A DNA stretch of 26,585 nt from Brevundimonas sp. GTDB taxonomy: Bacteria > Pseudomonadota > Alphaproteobacteria > Caulobacterales > Caulobacteraceae. The notes under the pieces are model-generated. The model saw only the letters and a list, made by a program, of their open reading frames with translations, made no database searches and had not been told where the DNA came from. This document shows, one piece after another, positions 7,886 to 14,349 of this stretch. The stretch is taken from NCBI GenBank assembly GCA_031119155.1, contig JAVHYH010000004.1, positions 1-26,585 on the forward strand, written 5' to 3'. Numbering within the stretch: position 1 is the first letter of the stretch; the number at the start of each line of letters is the position of its first letter. The position numbers were made by a program, and so were the translations under genes.

Positions 7886-8113
7886 ATGGACAGTTTGCGA
7901 AAGATCCCGGTGGCTCTGATCACCGCCCTGGTCGTGCAGACGATTGGCGGACTGGTCTGGGCGGGCGGCGCGGCGGCCCGGATCGCGACGCTGGAAGAAC
8001 GGGTCGGCGAGCAACGGCTGGTCGCGGAACGCCTGGCGCGACTGGAAGCCCAGGGCGAGGCCACGCGGGCCGCGGTCGAGCGGATCGAACATCGACTGGA
8101 GGCGCGCCGATGA
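7886..8113 (+). CDS. Small membrane/coiled-coil GTA protein (g3.5-like position)
   Basis: A 75-residue protein with one hydrophobic segment (about residues 7-30, IPVALITALVVQTIGGLVWA) and a charged helical tail likely to form a coiled coil (about 33-75, rich in E, R, A and L). GGGAGG lies 7 nt before the ATG, inside the portal gene end. The stop overlaps the protease start (ATGA, 8110-8113). RcGTA carries a small open reading frame, g3.5, at the same place with no assigned function; I match by position only. A membrane-anchored assembly, holin-like or spanin-like role is conceivable but unsupported. Confidence 0.7.
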   Translation: MDSLRKIPVALITALVVQTIGGLVWAGGAAARIATLEERVGEQRLVAERLARLEAQGEATRAAVERIEHRLEARR

Positions 8114-8538
8114 CGGAAGTCGTGGCGGACGCCGGGTTGCTGATTGAAGGGTATGCCTCCCTGTGGGGCGTCGCGGATCTGAACCGGGACGTGGTGGCGA
8201 GAGGCGCCTTTGCGAACAGTCTGGCGAAGACCGGCGCCGGCGGCGTGCGGATGCTGCATCAGCATGAAGGCCGCGCCATCGTCGGGGTCTGGGAGCATCT
8301 GCAGGAGGACGAACGGGGGCTGTTCGTCCGCGGTCGCATCCGGGACTGGTCGGCCGAGGCGCGGTTCGCCGGGGCGCTGGCGCGGGCGGGGGCGATGGAT
8401 GCGCTGTCGATCGGGTTTCGCGCTGTCCGGGCCAGACGGGAGGGCGCTTTGCGGGTGCTGACGGAGGTGGACCTCTGGGAGGTGTCGCTGGTGACCTTCC
8501 CGATGCTGCCGGGCGCCCGGTTCAGTCTTTCGCGTTAG
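8110..8538 (+). CDS. GTA prohead protease (HK97 family; g4 equivalent)
   Basis: A 142-residue serine protease (peptidase U35/HK97 prohead protease family) expected to cleave the N-terminal delta domain from capsid subunits during head maturation. The N-terminal GYASLWGVADLNRDVVARGAF, catalytic His50 in MLHQHE and Ser100 in DALSIGFR are the family motifs. The WEVSLVTFPM block near the C-terminus is also typical. GGAGG (8098-8102) precedes the ATG by 7 nt. It is somewhat shorter than the RcGTA protease. The last 17 nt overlap the 3' end of a gene on the opposite strand, so transcription meets head-on here. Confidence 0.9.
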   Translation: MTEVVADAGLLIEGYASLWGVADLNRDVVARGAFANSLAKTGAGGVRMLHQHEGRAIVGVWEHLQEDERGLFVRGRIRDWSAEARFAGALARAGAMDALSIGFRAVRARREGALRVLTEVDLWEVSLVTFPMLPGARFSLSR

Positions 8539-9292
8539 GGCTGGCCGCCCAGCCGTCGACGATCTTGCGAACCCTCGCCAGCACCTTGGGATCTTTCACT
8601 GCCCGTCCAGCGATGATGGCGAAGAAGACGCCGAAGGCGAAGGGGAGCTGGAAGACGAAGACCAGCAGCAGGGCCGTCACGCCGGTGAGCGCCCAGAGAC
8701 CGATCAGCAGGGTCATCTGATCGGAGGCGACCGGCTCGGCGGGTTGCGGGGGCTGGGTGCGAGGTTGCGGCGCGGGGGTGTCGGCCTCCCGGACCCGCTG
8801 CACGGCGCCGACGGTCTTCGCCGTGGGCTGCACAGTGACCGGACGCGGCGTGTCCTCGTGACGGTGCAGGGTCCGCAGGGGACTGGCGGGCGTGGGCCGA
8901 GAGGGCTCAAACGGGATGGATCGACCCGACGCATCGACCGTGAAGACCTGACCAAAGGCGACCGTGGCGAAATCGATCGCGCGCGTGTCCTGGCCGTAAC
9001 TGTCACCCAGGAGGCCGAGCAGGACGCCGTGACGGACACGGGCCTTGAAGGCGATGGGATCGGCTAGCGATCCGACCATGGCGTGGACCGTGCCGAGATC
9101 GCCGGTGGGGCCGGAGGACGGCGCCGGGCGGGCTCGATCCACGATCATTTCGGTGAACAGGCCGAAGCCGGAGTTCCGCCGCTGGCTGGGACGGCTTTGC
9201 ACGAACTGGCCGGCGAGGTCGGGGATTTCCGAGCGCAAATCGTGGGCGAGAGCGTCCATCACCGCGCGCTCAAGGCGGCTGTAGGGGCTCAT
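8522..9292 (-). CDS. Unrecognised C-terminally anchored membrane protein inside the GTA cluster, opposite strand
   Basis: A 256-residue protein that I do not recognise. The N-terminal part (about 1-125; RRNSGFGLFTEMIVDRARP, SGPTGDLGTVHAMVGSLAD, GVLLGLLGDSYGQDTRAID) looks like a folded soluble domain. A proline- and arginine-rich linker (about 126-190) and two hydrophobic segments follow (about 195-232, with LLIGLWALTGVTALLLVFVF and FAFGVFFAIIAGRAV), then a short charged tail. I start at the ATG at 9292; an upstream in-frame ATG at 9388 would add an unlikely 32-residue arginine-rich leader running to the capsid gene. It is divergent from the capsid gene (107 bp) and overlaps the protease gene end by 17 nt. 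It must have its own promoter in 9293-9399. The codon usage looks like its neighbours, which argues against a shadow frame. Confidence 0.72.
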   Translation of the reverse strand: MSPYSRLERAVMDALAHDLRSEIPDLAGQFVQSRPSQRRNSGFGLFTEMIVDRARPAPSSGPTGDLGTVHAMVGSLADPIAFKARVRHGVLLGLLGDSYGQDTRAIDFATVAFGQVFTVDASGRSIPFEPSRPTPASPLRTLHRHEDTPRPVTVQPTAKTVGAVQRVREADTPAPQPRTQPPQPAEPVASDQMTLLIGLWALTGVTALLLVFVFQLPFAFGVFFAIIAGRAVKDPKVLARVRKIVDGWAASPNAKD

Positions 9293-9365
9293 CGCGCGGA
9301 CCCCGAGGGCGCGCGTGTGAAGCCGATCAAACGATGAGTTTCGGGGCGATGCACGCCCTGACCCT

Positions 9366-9382
9366 AACCGCGTTCCGCGGTT
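9366..9382 (+). other. Hairpin in the capsid gene leader
   Basis: AACCGCG-TTC-CGCGGTT forms a perfect 7-bp stem with a 3-nt loop and ends 8 nt before the capsid ribosome site GGAG (9391-9394). Only CTTC follows it, not a T-tract. It could stabilise the capsid mRNA 5' end, mark a processing site, or pause polymerase. Confidence 0.5.
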
Positions 9383-9399
9383 CTTCAACCGGAGACACC

Positions 9400-10617
9400 A
9401 TGAAAGAGACCAAACAGGCCCCGGCTACGCCGGAGGCTCGCGCCGCCATGCATGAAATGATGGCGGCGTTCGAGGCGTTCAAAGGCGCCAATGACGCACG
9501 GCTGGATGAGATCGAGCGCAAGGCGTCGGCGGACACGCTGCTGGAAGAGAAGGTGGCGCGTATCGATCAGGCGGTCAGCAGCGCCCAGGCGCGGCTGGAC
9601 CGGGCGCTGAGCGAACAGCGTCGCACGCCGATCGGCGGTGAGCCGAGGACGGTCGAGGCGCCGGAAGCGAAGGCGGCCTTCGACGGCTATCTGCGGGCCG
9701 GGCAAACGCTGGAGGTGAAGGCGGGACTGTCGTCCGCGTCCAACTCGGCCGGCTATGTCGTGCCGGAGCAGACCGAACGGGCCATCGAGCGTCGCCTGAT
9801 GGCGGGCTCGCCGATGCGCGACATCGCCACGGTGCGCACGGTGCAGGCGGGCGTGTTCCGCAAGCCGGTGTCCATCGCGGGTGTCGGGTCCGGCTGGGTG
9901 GCCGAGACGGCGGCGCGACCGGAGACGGACCCGGCGACGCTGGCCCTGCTGGAGTTTCCGTCGGCCGATCTCTACGCCAGTCCGGCGGCGACCCAGAGCC
10001 TGCTGGACGACGCCCTGGTCGATCTGGACGAATGGCTGGCCGGCGAAGTCGAGGACGCCTTCGCCGCGCAGGAGACCCAGGCCTTCGTGACCGGCGACGG
10101 GACCAACAAGCCGCGGGGCTTCCTGAACTATGAGATCGTCAGCCAGGCCGACCATTCGTGGGGTGAGATCGGCTATGTGCCGTCCGGCGGCGCGGGCGCC
10201 TTCGCGGCGACCCACGCGACCGATCGGCTGATCGATCTGATCTATGCGCCCAAGGCCCAGTACCGGCCCAACGCCCGGTTCGTGATGAACCGGCGCACGG
10301 TTTCGACGGTGCGCAAGTTCAAGGACGCGGACGGCAACTACATCTGGCAACCGGCGCAGCGGGCGGGCGAGACGGCCTCCCTGCTGGGCTATCCGGTGAC
10401 CGAGATCGAGACCATGCCGGACATCGCGGCCAATGCGCCGGCGATCGCCTTCGGTGACTTCCGCCGGGGCTATCTGATCGTGGATCGCGCCGGCGTCAGG
10501 GTGCTGCGGGATCCCTATTCCGCCAAGCCCTACGTCCTGTTCTACACCACGCGCCGCGTCGGCGGCGGGGTGCAGGATTTCGACGCCATCAAGGTGATGA
10601 AGTTCAGCGCGAGCTGA
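9400..10617 (+). CDS. GTA major capsid protein (HK97 fold; g5 equivalent)
   Basis: A 405-residue HK97-fold capsid subunit. The N-terminal 105 residues are helical and charged (EMMAAFEAFKGANDARLDEI and a second coiled-coil stretch) and match the delta/scaffold domain removed by the prohead protease. The mature part probably starts near residue 107-109, at GLSSASNSAGYVVPEQTE, which is the usual start of mature HK97-type subunits. Later blocks include GSGWVAETAARPETDP, FVTGDGTNKPRGFL, FVMNRRTVSTVRKFKDADG and LLGYPVTEIETMPDI, all typical of the family. The ATG at 9400 has GGAG 5 nt upstream; the upstream in-frame ATG at 9334 lacks this. Hairpins lie on both sides of the gene. Confidence 0.94.
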   Translation: MKETKQAPATPEARAAMHEMMAAFEAFKGANDARLDEIERKASADTLLEEKVARIDQAVSSAQARLDRALSEQRRTPIGGEPRTVEAPEAKAAFDGYLRAGQTLEVKAGLSSASNSAGYVVPEQTERAIERRLMAGSPMRDIATVRTVQAGVFRKPVSIAGVGSGWVAETAARPETDPATLALLEFPSADLYASPAATQSLLDDALVDLDEWLAGEVEDAFAAQETQAFVTGDGTNKPRGFLNYEIVSQADHSWGEIGYVPSGGAGAFAATHATDRLIDLIYAPKAQYRPNARFVMNRRTVSTVRKFKDADGNYIWQPAQRAGETASLLGYPVTEIETMPDIAANAPAIAFGDFRRGYLIVDRAGVRVLRDPYSAKPYVLFYTTRRVGGGVQDFDAIKVMKFSAS

Positions 10618-10636
10618 CGGTCACGCCTTGTCCGCA

Positions 10637-10660
10637 GGCGGCGGGCGCAGGCCCGCCGCC
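10637..10660 (+). terminator. Strong GC hairpin after the capsid gene (attenuator-like)
   Basis: GGCGGCGGGC-GCAG-GCCCGCCGCC is a perfect 10-bp, all G/C stem with a 4-nt loop, 20 nt after the capsid stop and 27 nt before the connector start. The following bases are GCAACGTCC, with no T-tract, so it is not a textbook intrinsic terminator. It may act as a partial terminator, an RNase barrier or a pausing site that sets the ratio of capsid to downstream tail proteins. In Caulobacter GafZ is reported to let polymerase pass terminators inside the GTA cluster, so this is a plausible target; that link is inferred. Confidence 0.5.
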
Positions 10661-10686
10661 GCAACGTCCAGACAATCGAGGTTCCC

Positions 10687-10953
10687 ATGGCCGCACCGGT
10701 GTCTCTCGCCGAGGCGAAGCAATTCCTGCGCGTCGAGCATGGCGCGGAGGACGAACTGATCCAGACCCTGATCGACGCCGCGCGACAGCGGATCGAGGGA
10801 GATGTGGGGCTGGGCCTCACCTCGACCTCGCCCGCGCCGCTGAGGCTGGCGATCCTGATGCTGACGCTGCGCGCCTATGAGCGGGGCGAAGGTGAAATGC
10901 CGATCCAGCCCGTCGAGGCGTGGGTGGCGCCGTATCGCGTGGTGCGGCTGTGA
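10687..10953 (+). CDS. GTA head-tail connector protein (gp6-like; g6 equivalent)
   Basis: An 88-residue protein. The N-terminal helical block VSLAEAKQFLRVEHGAEDELIQTLIDAARQRIEG is the phage gp6 / phiE125 gp8 connector signature, and PLRLAILMLTLRAYERGE is the second conserved helix. These proteins form the adaptor ring under the portal. It is much shorter than the roughly 190-residue g6 of RcGTA: the beta-rich middle and C-terminal parts seem missing, although the frame ends normally at a GTGA overlap with the next gene. This may be a natural compact form, since many gp6-like connectors are about 100 residues. It is the first gene after the capsid hairpin. Confidence 0.82.
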   Translation: MAAPVSLAEAKQFLRVEHGAEDELIQTLIDAARQRIEGDVGLGLTSTSPAPLRLAILMLTLRAYERGEGEMPIQPVEAWVAPYRVVRL

Positions 10954-11255
10954 GCCCGCGCCGGAACCTGCTGGCCGAGCTGTTCGAGGCCGTCGAGGCG
11001 GAGACGCCCTATGGCGGGCGAAGCGTCACCTACGAGCCGGTCGGCATGGCCTGGCTGAAGGTCGGTCAGGCCCGCAGGCGCGAACGCTCCGAAGCCGGCG
11101 GCTCCCTTGAGGTCGAGGCGCTGACCGCCGAGGCGCGGGCGGACGTCCGGCTGTCGCCCGGCCGCGTGCTGCGGTTCGGCGGGGGCGACTGGCGCATCCG
11201 GTCCGGCGAGGTCGTCGGCGGGCGCAGCATCCTGAACCTGGAGCGACGGCCATGA
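10950..11255 (+). CDS. GTA head-tail adaptor / head closure protein (g7 equivalent)
   Basis: A 101-residue phage head-tail joining protein (gp16/SPP1-like head closure group). It is a small beta-barrel-like protein: YGGRSVTYEPVGMAWLKVGQ, then RADVRLSPGRVLRFGGGDWRIRSG and a GRSILNLERR end, the usual pattern for this family. The start is GTG at 10950, in a 4-nt overlap with the connector stop; an in-frame ATG at 10920 would lie inside the connector gene. Its stop overlaps the ATG of the next gene. The function is inferred from fold-level resemblance and from its place in the GTA order. Confidence 0.82.
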   Translation: MSPRRNLLAELFEAVEAETPYGGRSVTYEPVGMAWLKVGQARRRERSEAGGSLEVEALTAEARADVRLSPGRVLRFGGGDWRIRSGEVVGGRSILNLERRP

Positions 11256-11650
11256 GCCATGAACTGGCCCTGCAGAAGGGCATCATCGCGCGTCTCAGAT
11301 CCGATCCGGCGACACAGGCCCTGCTCGGAGACCGGATCTGGGACACGGCGCCGTCGCCTCCGCGGTATCCGCACCTGACCTTCAGCCGCAGCGAAAGCCG
11401 TTCGCTCGGTGCGGACGGCGGCGCGGTCGAGTATCTGCTGACGCTGACCATCGTGTCGAGCTTCCAGGGGGGCGAGGAAGCCAAGGCGGCGATGGCGGCG
11501 GTCAGGTTGTGTCTGCAGGACGCGACCGTGGAAGCCGATGCGGTGCGGACCGTGAGCCTGGGCGTCCGGTTCACCGACGTCTGGCGGTCATCCACCGGCC
11601 ATCGAACCTATGCGGTCCTGCGCGTGCGGGCCGTCACCGAAGACATCTGA
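11252..11650 (+). CDS. GTA tail terminator / tail completion protein (DUF3168; g8 equivalent)
   Basis: A 132-residue DUF3168 protein. Family features are the N-terminal ALQKGIIARLRSDPATQALLGDRIWD, then RYPHLTFSRSESRS and a C-terminal TDVWRSSTGHRTYAVLRVRAV block. In RcGTA the equivalent protein caps the tail tube at the head-proximal side. The ATG overlaps the previous stop (ATGA, 11252-11255), and the next gene follows after 15 nt with its own GGAG. Confidence 0.88.
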   Translation: MSHELALQKGIIARLRSDPATQALLGDRIWDTAPSPPRYPHLTFSRSESRSLGADGGAVEYLLTLTIVSSFQGGEEAKAAMAAVRLCLQDATVEADAVRTVSLGVRFTDVWRSSTGHRTYAVLRVRAVTEDI

Positions 11651-11665
11651 CAATCGGAGACCGAC

Positions 11666-12076
11666 ATGAGCGCGCAGCGCGGCAAGGATATCCTTCTGAA
11701 GATCGAGAGCGAGGGCGGCGGGTTCACGACCGTGGCCGGTTTGAGGGCAAGAACGATCGCGCTCAACGCCCGGACCGTCGATGTCACTGATGGGGACAGC
11801 GCGGGGCGCTGGCGCGAGCTTCTGTCCGGCGCCGGTGTGCGGACGGCGGCCGTCAACGGGCAGGGCGTGTTCCGGGATGCGGCTTCGGATGCGCTGATCC
11901 GGGAGGCCTTCTTCAGTCAGGCGGCCAGGGTCTGGCGTCTGATCGTGCCGGACTTCGGCCAACTGGAGGGCCCGTTCCTCGTCGCGGCGCTGGAATACGC
12001 CGGCGAGCATGAGGGCGAGGCGACCTTTGCGATCAGTCTGGCGAGCGCCGGCGAGATCACGTTTGAGGCGCTCTGA
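11666..12076 (+). CDS. GTA major tail tube protein (TP901-1 family; g9 equivalent)
   Basis: A 136-residue major tail protein that should polymerise into the tail tube. Conserved TP901-1-type features are QRGKDILLKIESEGGGFTTV, the RARTIALNARTVDVTDGDSA loop, WRELLSGAG, and the C-terminal FLVAALEYAGEHEGEATF with SLASAGEITFEAL. The length equals the usual GTA g9 size. GGAG about 6-7 nt before the ATG is the strongest ribosome site in this part of the operon, as expected for a highly needed subunit. The stop and the next ATG share one base (TGATG). Confidence 0.92.
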   Translation: MSAQRGKDILLKIESEGGGFTTVAGLRARTIALNARTVDVTDGDSAGRWRELLSGAGVRTAAVNGQGVFRDAASDALIREAFFSQAARVWRLIVPDFGQLEGPFLVAALEYAGEHEGEATFAISLASAGEITFEAL

Positions 12077-12366
12077 TGAACGGGGTGCGGGGAGAGGTCC
12101 GCGCCACGCTGGGCGGTGAAGAGCGACAACTTTGTCTGACGCTCGGCGCGCTGGCGGAGATCGAGACAGTGCTGGGGGTGAACGGGCTGGAGGCGCTTGC
12201 CACCCGGTTGAAGGCGCTGTCGGCGAGAGACCTGATGGCGGTCCTGGCCGCGCTGTTGCGGGGCGGCGGAGAGCGGGATCTGGCGGATCAGATCAGCGAT
12301 CTGAAGCTGGATCCGCGGGAGGCGGCGCAGGCCGTGTCGCGGGCCTTTCTGGCGGCGGCGGAATGA
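12076..12366 (+). CDS. GTA gp10 family tail assembly chaperone (g10 equivalent)
   Basis: A 96-residue member of the GTA-gp10 / phage tail assembly chaperone group. It shows the small beta hairpin GEVRATLGGEERQLCLTLGALAE followed by IETVLGVNGLEALATRLK and a helical end (DLMAVLAALLRGGGE). Such proteins bind the tape measure before tube assembly. It overlaps the upstream stop by one base and the next gene by four (ATGA at 12363). Together with the following small gene it corresponds to the chaperone pair that other tailed phages make by a ribosomal frameshift; here the two are separate overlapping genes. Confidence 0.85.
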   Translation: MNGVRGEVRATLGGEERQLCLTLGALAEIETVLGVNGLEALATRLKALSARDLMAVLAALLRGGGERDLADQISDLKLDPREAAQAVSRAFLAAAE

Positions 12367-12539
12367 CGACGCCCTGGGGCGAGATGCTGCGCGTGGCGGC
12401 GGGGTTCGGCGTGACGCCGGCGGCCTTCTGGTCGCTGTCGCTGCGGGAATGGCGGCTGCTGACGTCCCCGAGACGTCCGCATGACGTGCTGCCACGGGAT
12501 GCATTTGAACGACTGGCGGAGGCCTGGCCGGATGACTGA
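12363..12539 (+). CDS. Tiny tail assembly chaperone (g10.1-like, Phage_TAC / DUF2376)
   Basis: A 58-residue protein too short to stand out from length alone. It is supported by the ATGA overlap with gp10 at its start and an 8-nt overlap with the tape measure start at its end. The sequence TPWGEMLRVAAGFGVTPAAF followed by WSLSLREWRLL fits the DUF2376 tail-chaperone family that sits between gp10 and the tape measure in alphaproteobacterial GTAs. It should act with gp10 in tape-measure loading. Confidence 0.82.
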   Translation: MTTPWGEMLRVAAGFGVTPAAFWSLSLREWRLLTSPRRPHDVLPRDAFERLAEAWPDD

Positions 12540-13050
12540 CAGTTTCGATCAGGATGGATCGAGCCTTGGGGCTCGCGAAGTCGAAGAGGCGGCGGCGGCG
12601 CTGGAGAGCTTGCGGGAGCCCGCCGAGCGAGCCGCCGAGGCGATACAGGATGCTTTCGGGCGCGCGGGCGAGAGTATCGCACGGTCCCTGGGGCGGGCGG
12701 CGGCTGACGGGGAGATTTCCCTCGCCGAACTGGCGAGGGCGCTGCTGTCCGTCCTGAACAGCGCGGGGAGCAGCGGCCTTTCGGACGCCATCGCGACGGC
12801 GGTGACGGGGGCTTTCTCCGGCAGTCGGGCGGACGGTGGTCCGGTACAGGCGGGCGGCGCCTATCTGGTGGGCGAGCGAGGGCCGGAGGTGTTCCGTCCC
12901 TCTGGTAGCGGAAGCATCGAGGCGCCCATCGCCGGAGGCGTCACCGTGAACTTCCAGCTGGAGGGCGGTGCGCCGTCGATCCTGAGATCGGAAGCGCAGA
13001 TCGCCCAGATGCTGGCCCGAGCGGTGGCCCTGGGCGTGCGCCGCAACTGA
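12532..13050 (+). CDS. GTA tape measure protein, short form (g11 equivalent)
   Basis: A 172-residue protein. Residues 15-70 are amphipathic helix (REVEEAAAALESLREPAERA), with a second hydrophobic helix at about 78-100. The C-terminal motif RADGGPVQAGGAYLVGERGP, followed by EVFRP, is the hallmark of phage tape measure C-termini. The ATG at 12532 overlaps the preceding gene; an upstream in-frame ATG at 12481 gives an unlikely leader. It is shorter than RcGTA g11 (about 220 residues) and far shorter than those of typical siphophages, so a very short tail tube is expected. A full normal siphophage tape measure is clearly not encoded nearby. Confidence 0.85.
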   Translation: MTDSFDQDGSSLGAREVEEAAAALESLREPAERAAEAIQDAFGRAGESIARSLGRAAADGEISLAELARALLSVLNSAGSSGLSDAIATAVTGAFSGSRADGGPVQAGGAYLVGERGPEVFRPSGSGSIEAPIAGGVTVNFQLEGGAPSILRSEAQIAQMLARAVALGVRRN

Positions 13051-13070
13051 CACATCGCAGGGAGGGTTCG

Positions 13071-13694
13071 ATGGCATTTCACGAGGTGCGTCTGCCGGCG
13101 CGGCTGGCGTTCGGATCGACCGGCGGTGTCGAGCGGCGTACGGAGGTGGTGACGCTCGGTTCCGGCCATGAGCGGCGTTCGACGCCATGGGCGTCCGGGC
13201 GGCGGCGGTATCTGATCGGGGGCAACCTGCGCTCGCTGGATGACATGGCGACGCTGACCGCCTTCTTCGAGGCGCGTCGGGGACGGCTCTACGGCTTCCG
13301 GTTCAAGGATTTCGCGGACTTCAAATCCTGCGCGCCGAATGGCGCGGTCAGTTCGAGCGATCAGGTTCTCGGACTCGGTGACGGTCAACGAAGGCAGTTC
13401 CAGCTTGCCAAGACCTATGCCGATGAAGAGGGCGGCTGGCGACGGGAGATCGCCAAGCCGGTGGAAGGCACGGTGATGGTGTCCGTGGACGGCGCGGAGA
13501 CGACCGCCTTCTCGCTCGAACTCGCCAGCGGCGTGATCACTCTCGAAGCCGCGCCGGCGGAAGGACAGGTCGTCAGGGCCGGGTTCGAATTCGATACGCC
13601 GGTGCGCTTCGACGCCGACCGGATCGAGATGACCCTGGAGACCTTCGAGGCCGGACGCGTGAGCGCCGTGCCGCTGATCGAAGTCAGGATCTGA
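13071..13694 (+). CDS. GTA distal tail protein (DUF2460; g12 equivalent)
   Basis: A 207-residue DUF2460 protein. Family blocks are AFHEVRLPARLAFGSTGGVE, RRYLIGGNLRSLDDMATLTA, FFEARRGRLYGFRFKDFAD and the C-terminal FDTPVRFDADRIEMTLETF with VPLIEVRI. It should form the ring linking the tail tube to the hub. GGAGGG lies about 5 nt before the ATG. It follows the tape measure by 20 nt and precedes the hub gene by 4 nt. Almost every conserved feature of the RcGTA protein is present at a similar length. Confidence 0.92.
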   Translation: MAFHEVRLPARLAFGSTGGVERRTEVVTLGSGHERRSTPWASGRRRYLIGGNLRSLDDMATLTAFFEARRGRLYGFRFKDFADFKSCAPNGAVSSSDQVLGLGDGQRRQFQLAKTYADEEGGWRREIAKPVEGTVMVSVDGAETTAFSLELASGVITLEAAPAEGQVVRAGFEFDTPVRFDADRIEMTLETFEAGRVSAVPLIEVRI

Positions 13695-13698
13695 TCCG

Positions 13699-14349
13699 AT
13701 GAGAGATGTTCCCGAGGACCTGGTCGCCCGCCTTGAAAGCGGTGCGGCGACGCTGTCCCATGTCTGGATCGTTCGTCGAAATGACGCGGTCCGGCTGGGG
13801 TTCACCGATCACGATCGTGATCTCGTGGTGGAAGGCGTCACCTGTCTCGCCGGAAGCGGATGGACCGGCGGCGCCGTGGACGCCGCGCTCGGCTCGCCCG
13901 GCACGGCCTCCGTCAGCGGGGGGCTGGATGATGAGGCGATCACGGAGGCGGATGTCGACGAGGGGCTCTATGACGGGGCGGCTGTCGAACTCTGGAAGGT
14001 CGATTGGGCGCAGCCGGATCTGCGGGTCAGGCTCTGGAGCGGACGGCTTTCGAGGATCCGGCGCGAGGGCGTCGGCTTCACCGCCGATCTGGAAGGGCCT
14101 GCGGCGGCGCTGGATCGGGTGGTGGGACGGACGCTGGGGCGGGACTGCGACGCCGAACTGGGCGACGGGCGTTGCGGCGTCGATCTGTCGGTCTTCCCCG
14201 GTCTGAAATGCAATCGTCGCTGGGAGACCTGTCAGCAGGTCTTTCAGAATGCCCGCAATTTCCGCGGCTATCCGGACATGCCGGGCGATGACTTCCTGAC
14301 CACCATTCCGGTCGAAGGCGGCCGCAATGACGGCGGGAGCCGAAGATGA
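13699..14349 (+). CDS. GTA tail hub protein (DUF2163, four-cysteine C-terminal domain; g13 equivalent)
   Basis: A 216-residue protein of the DUF2163 / phage BR0599 group. The N-terminal domain (RDVPEDLVARLESGAATLSH, LGFTDHDRDLVV) is typical, as is LWKVDWAQPDLRVRLWSGRL. The C-terminal domain keeps four cysteines, Cys150, Cys159, Cys171 and Cys178, followed by FQNARNFRGYPDMPGDDFL. In RcGTA and in the related lambda gpL-type hub proteins these cysteines hold an iron-sulfur cluster; coordination here is inferred from the conserved spacing. It overlaps the NlpC/P60 gene by 4 nt. Confidence 0.92.
   Translation: MRDVPEDLVARLESGAATLSHVWIVRRNDAVRLGFTDHDRDLVVEGVTCLAGSGWTGGAVDAALGSPGTASVSGGLDDEAITEADVDEGLYDGAAVELWKVDWAQPDLRVRLWSGRLSRIRREGVGFTADLEGPAAALDRVVGRTLGRDCDAELGDGRCGVDLSVFPGLKCNRRWETCQQVFQNARNFRGYPDMPGDDFLTTIPVEGGRNDGGSRR

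Noticed and set aside
12076..12539. Programmed ribosomal frameshift between gp10 and the tiny tail chaperone
   Set aside because: The second gene has its own ATG in an ATGA overlap and I see no clear slippery heptamer before the gp10 stop, so coupled initiation is simpler.
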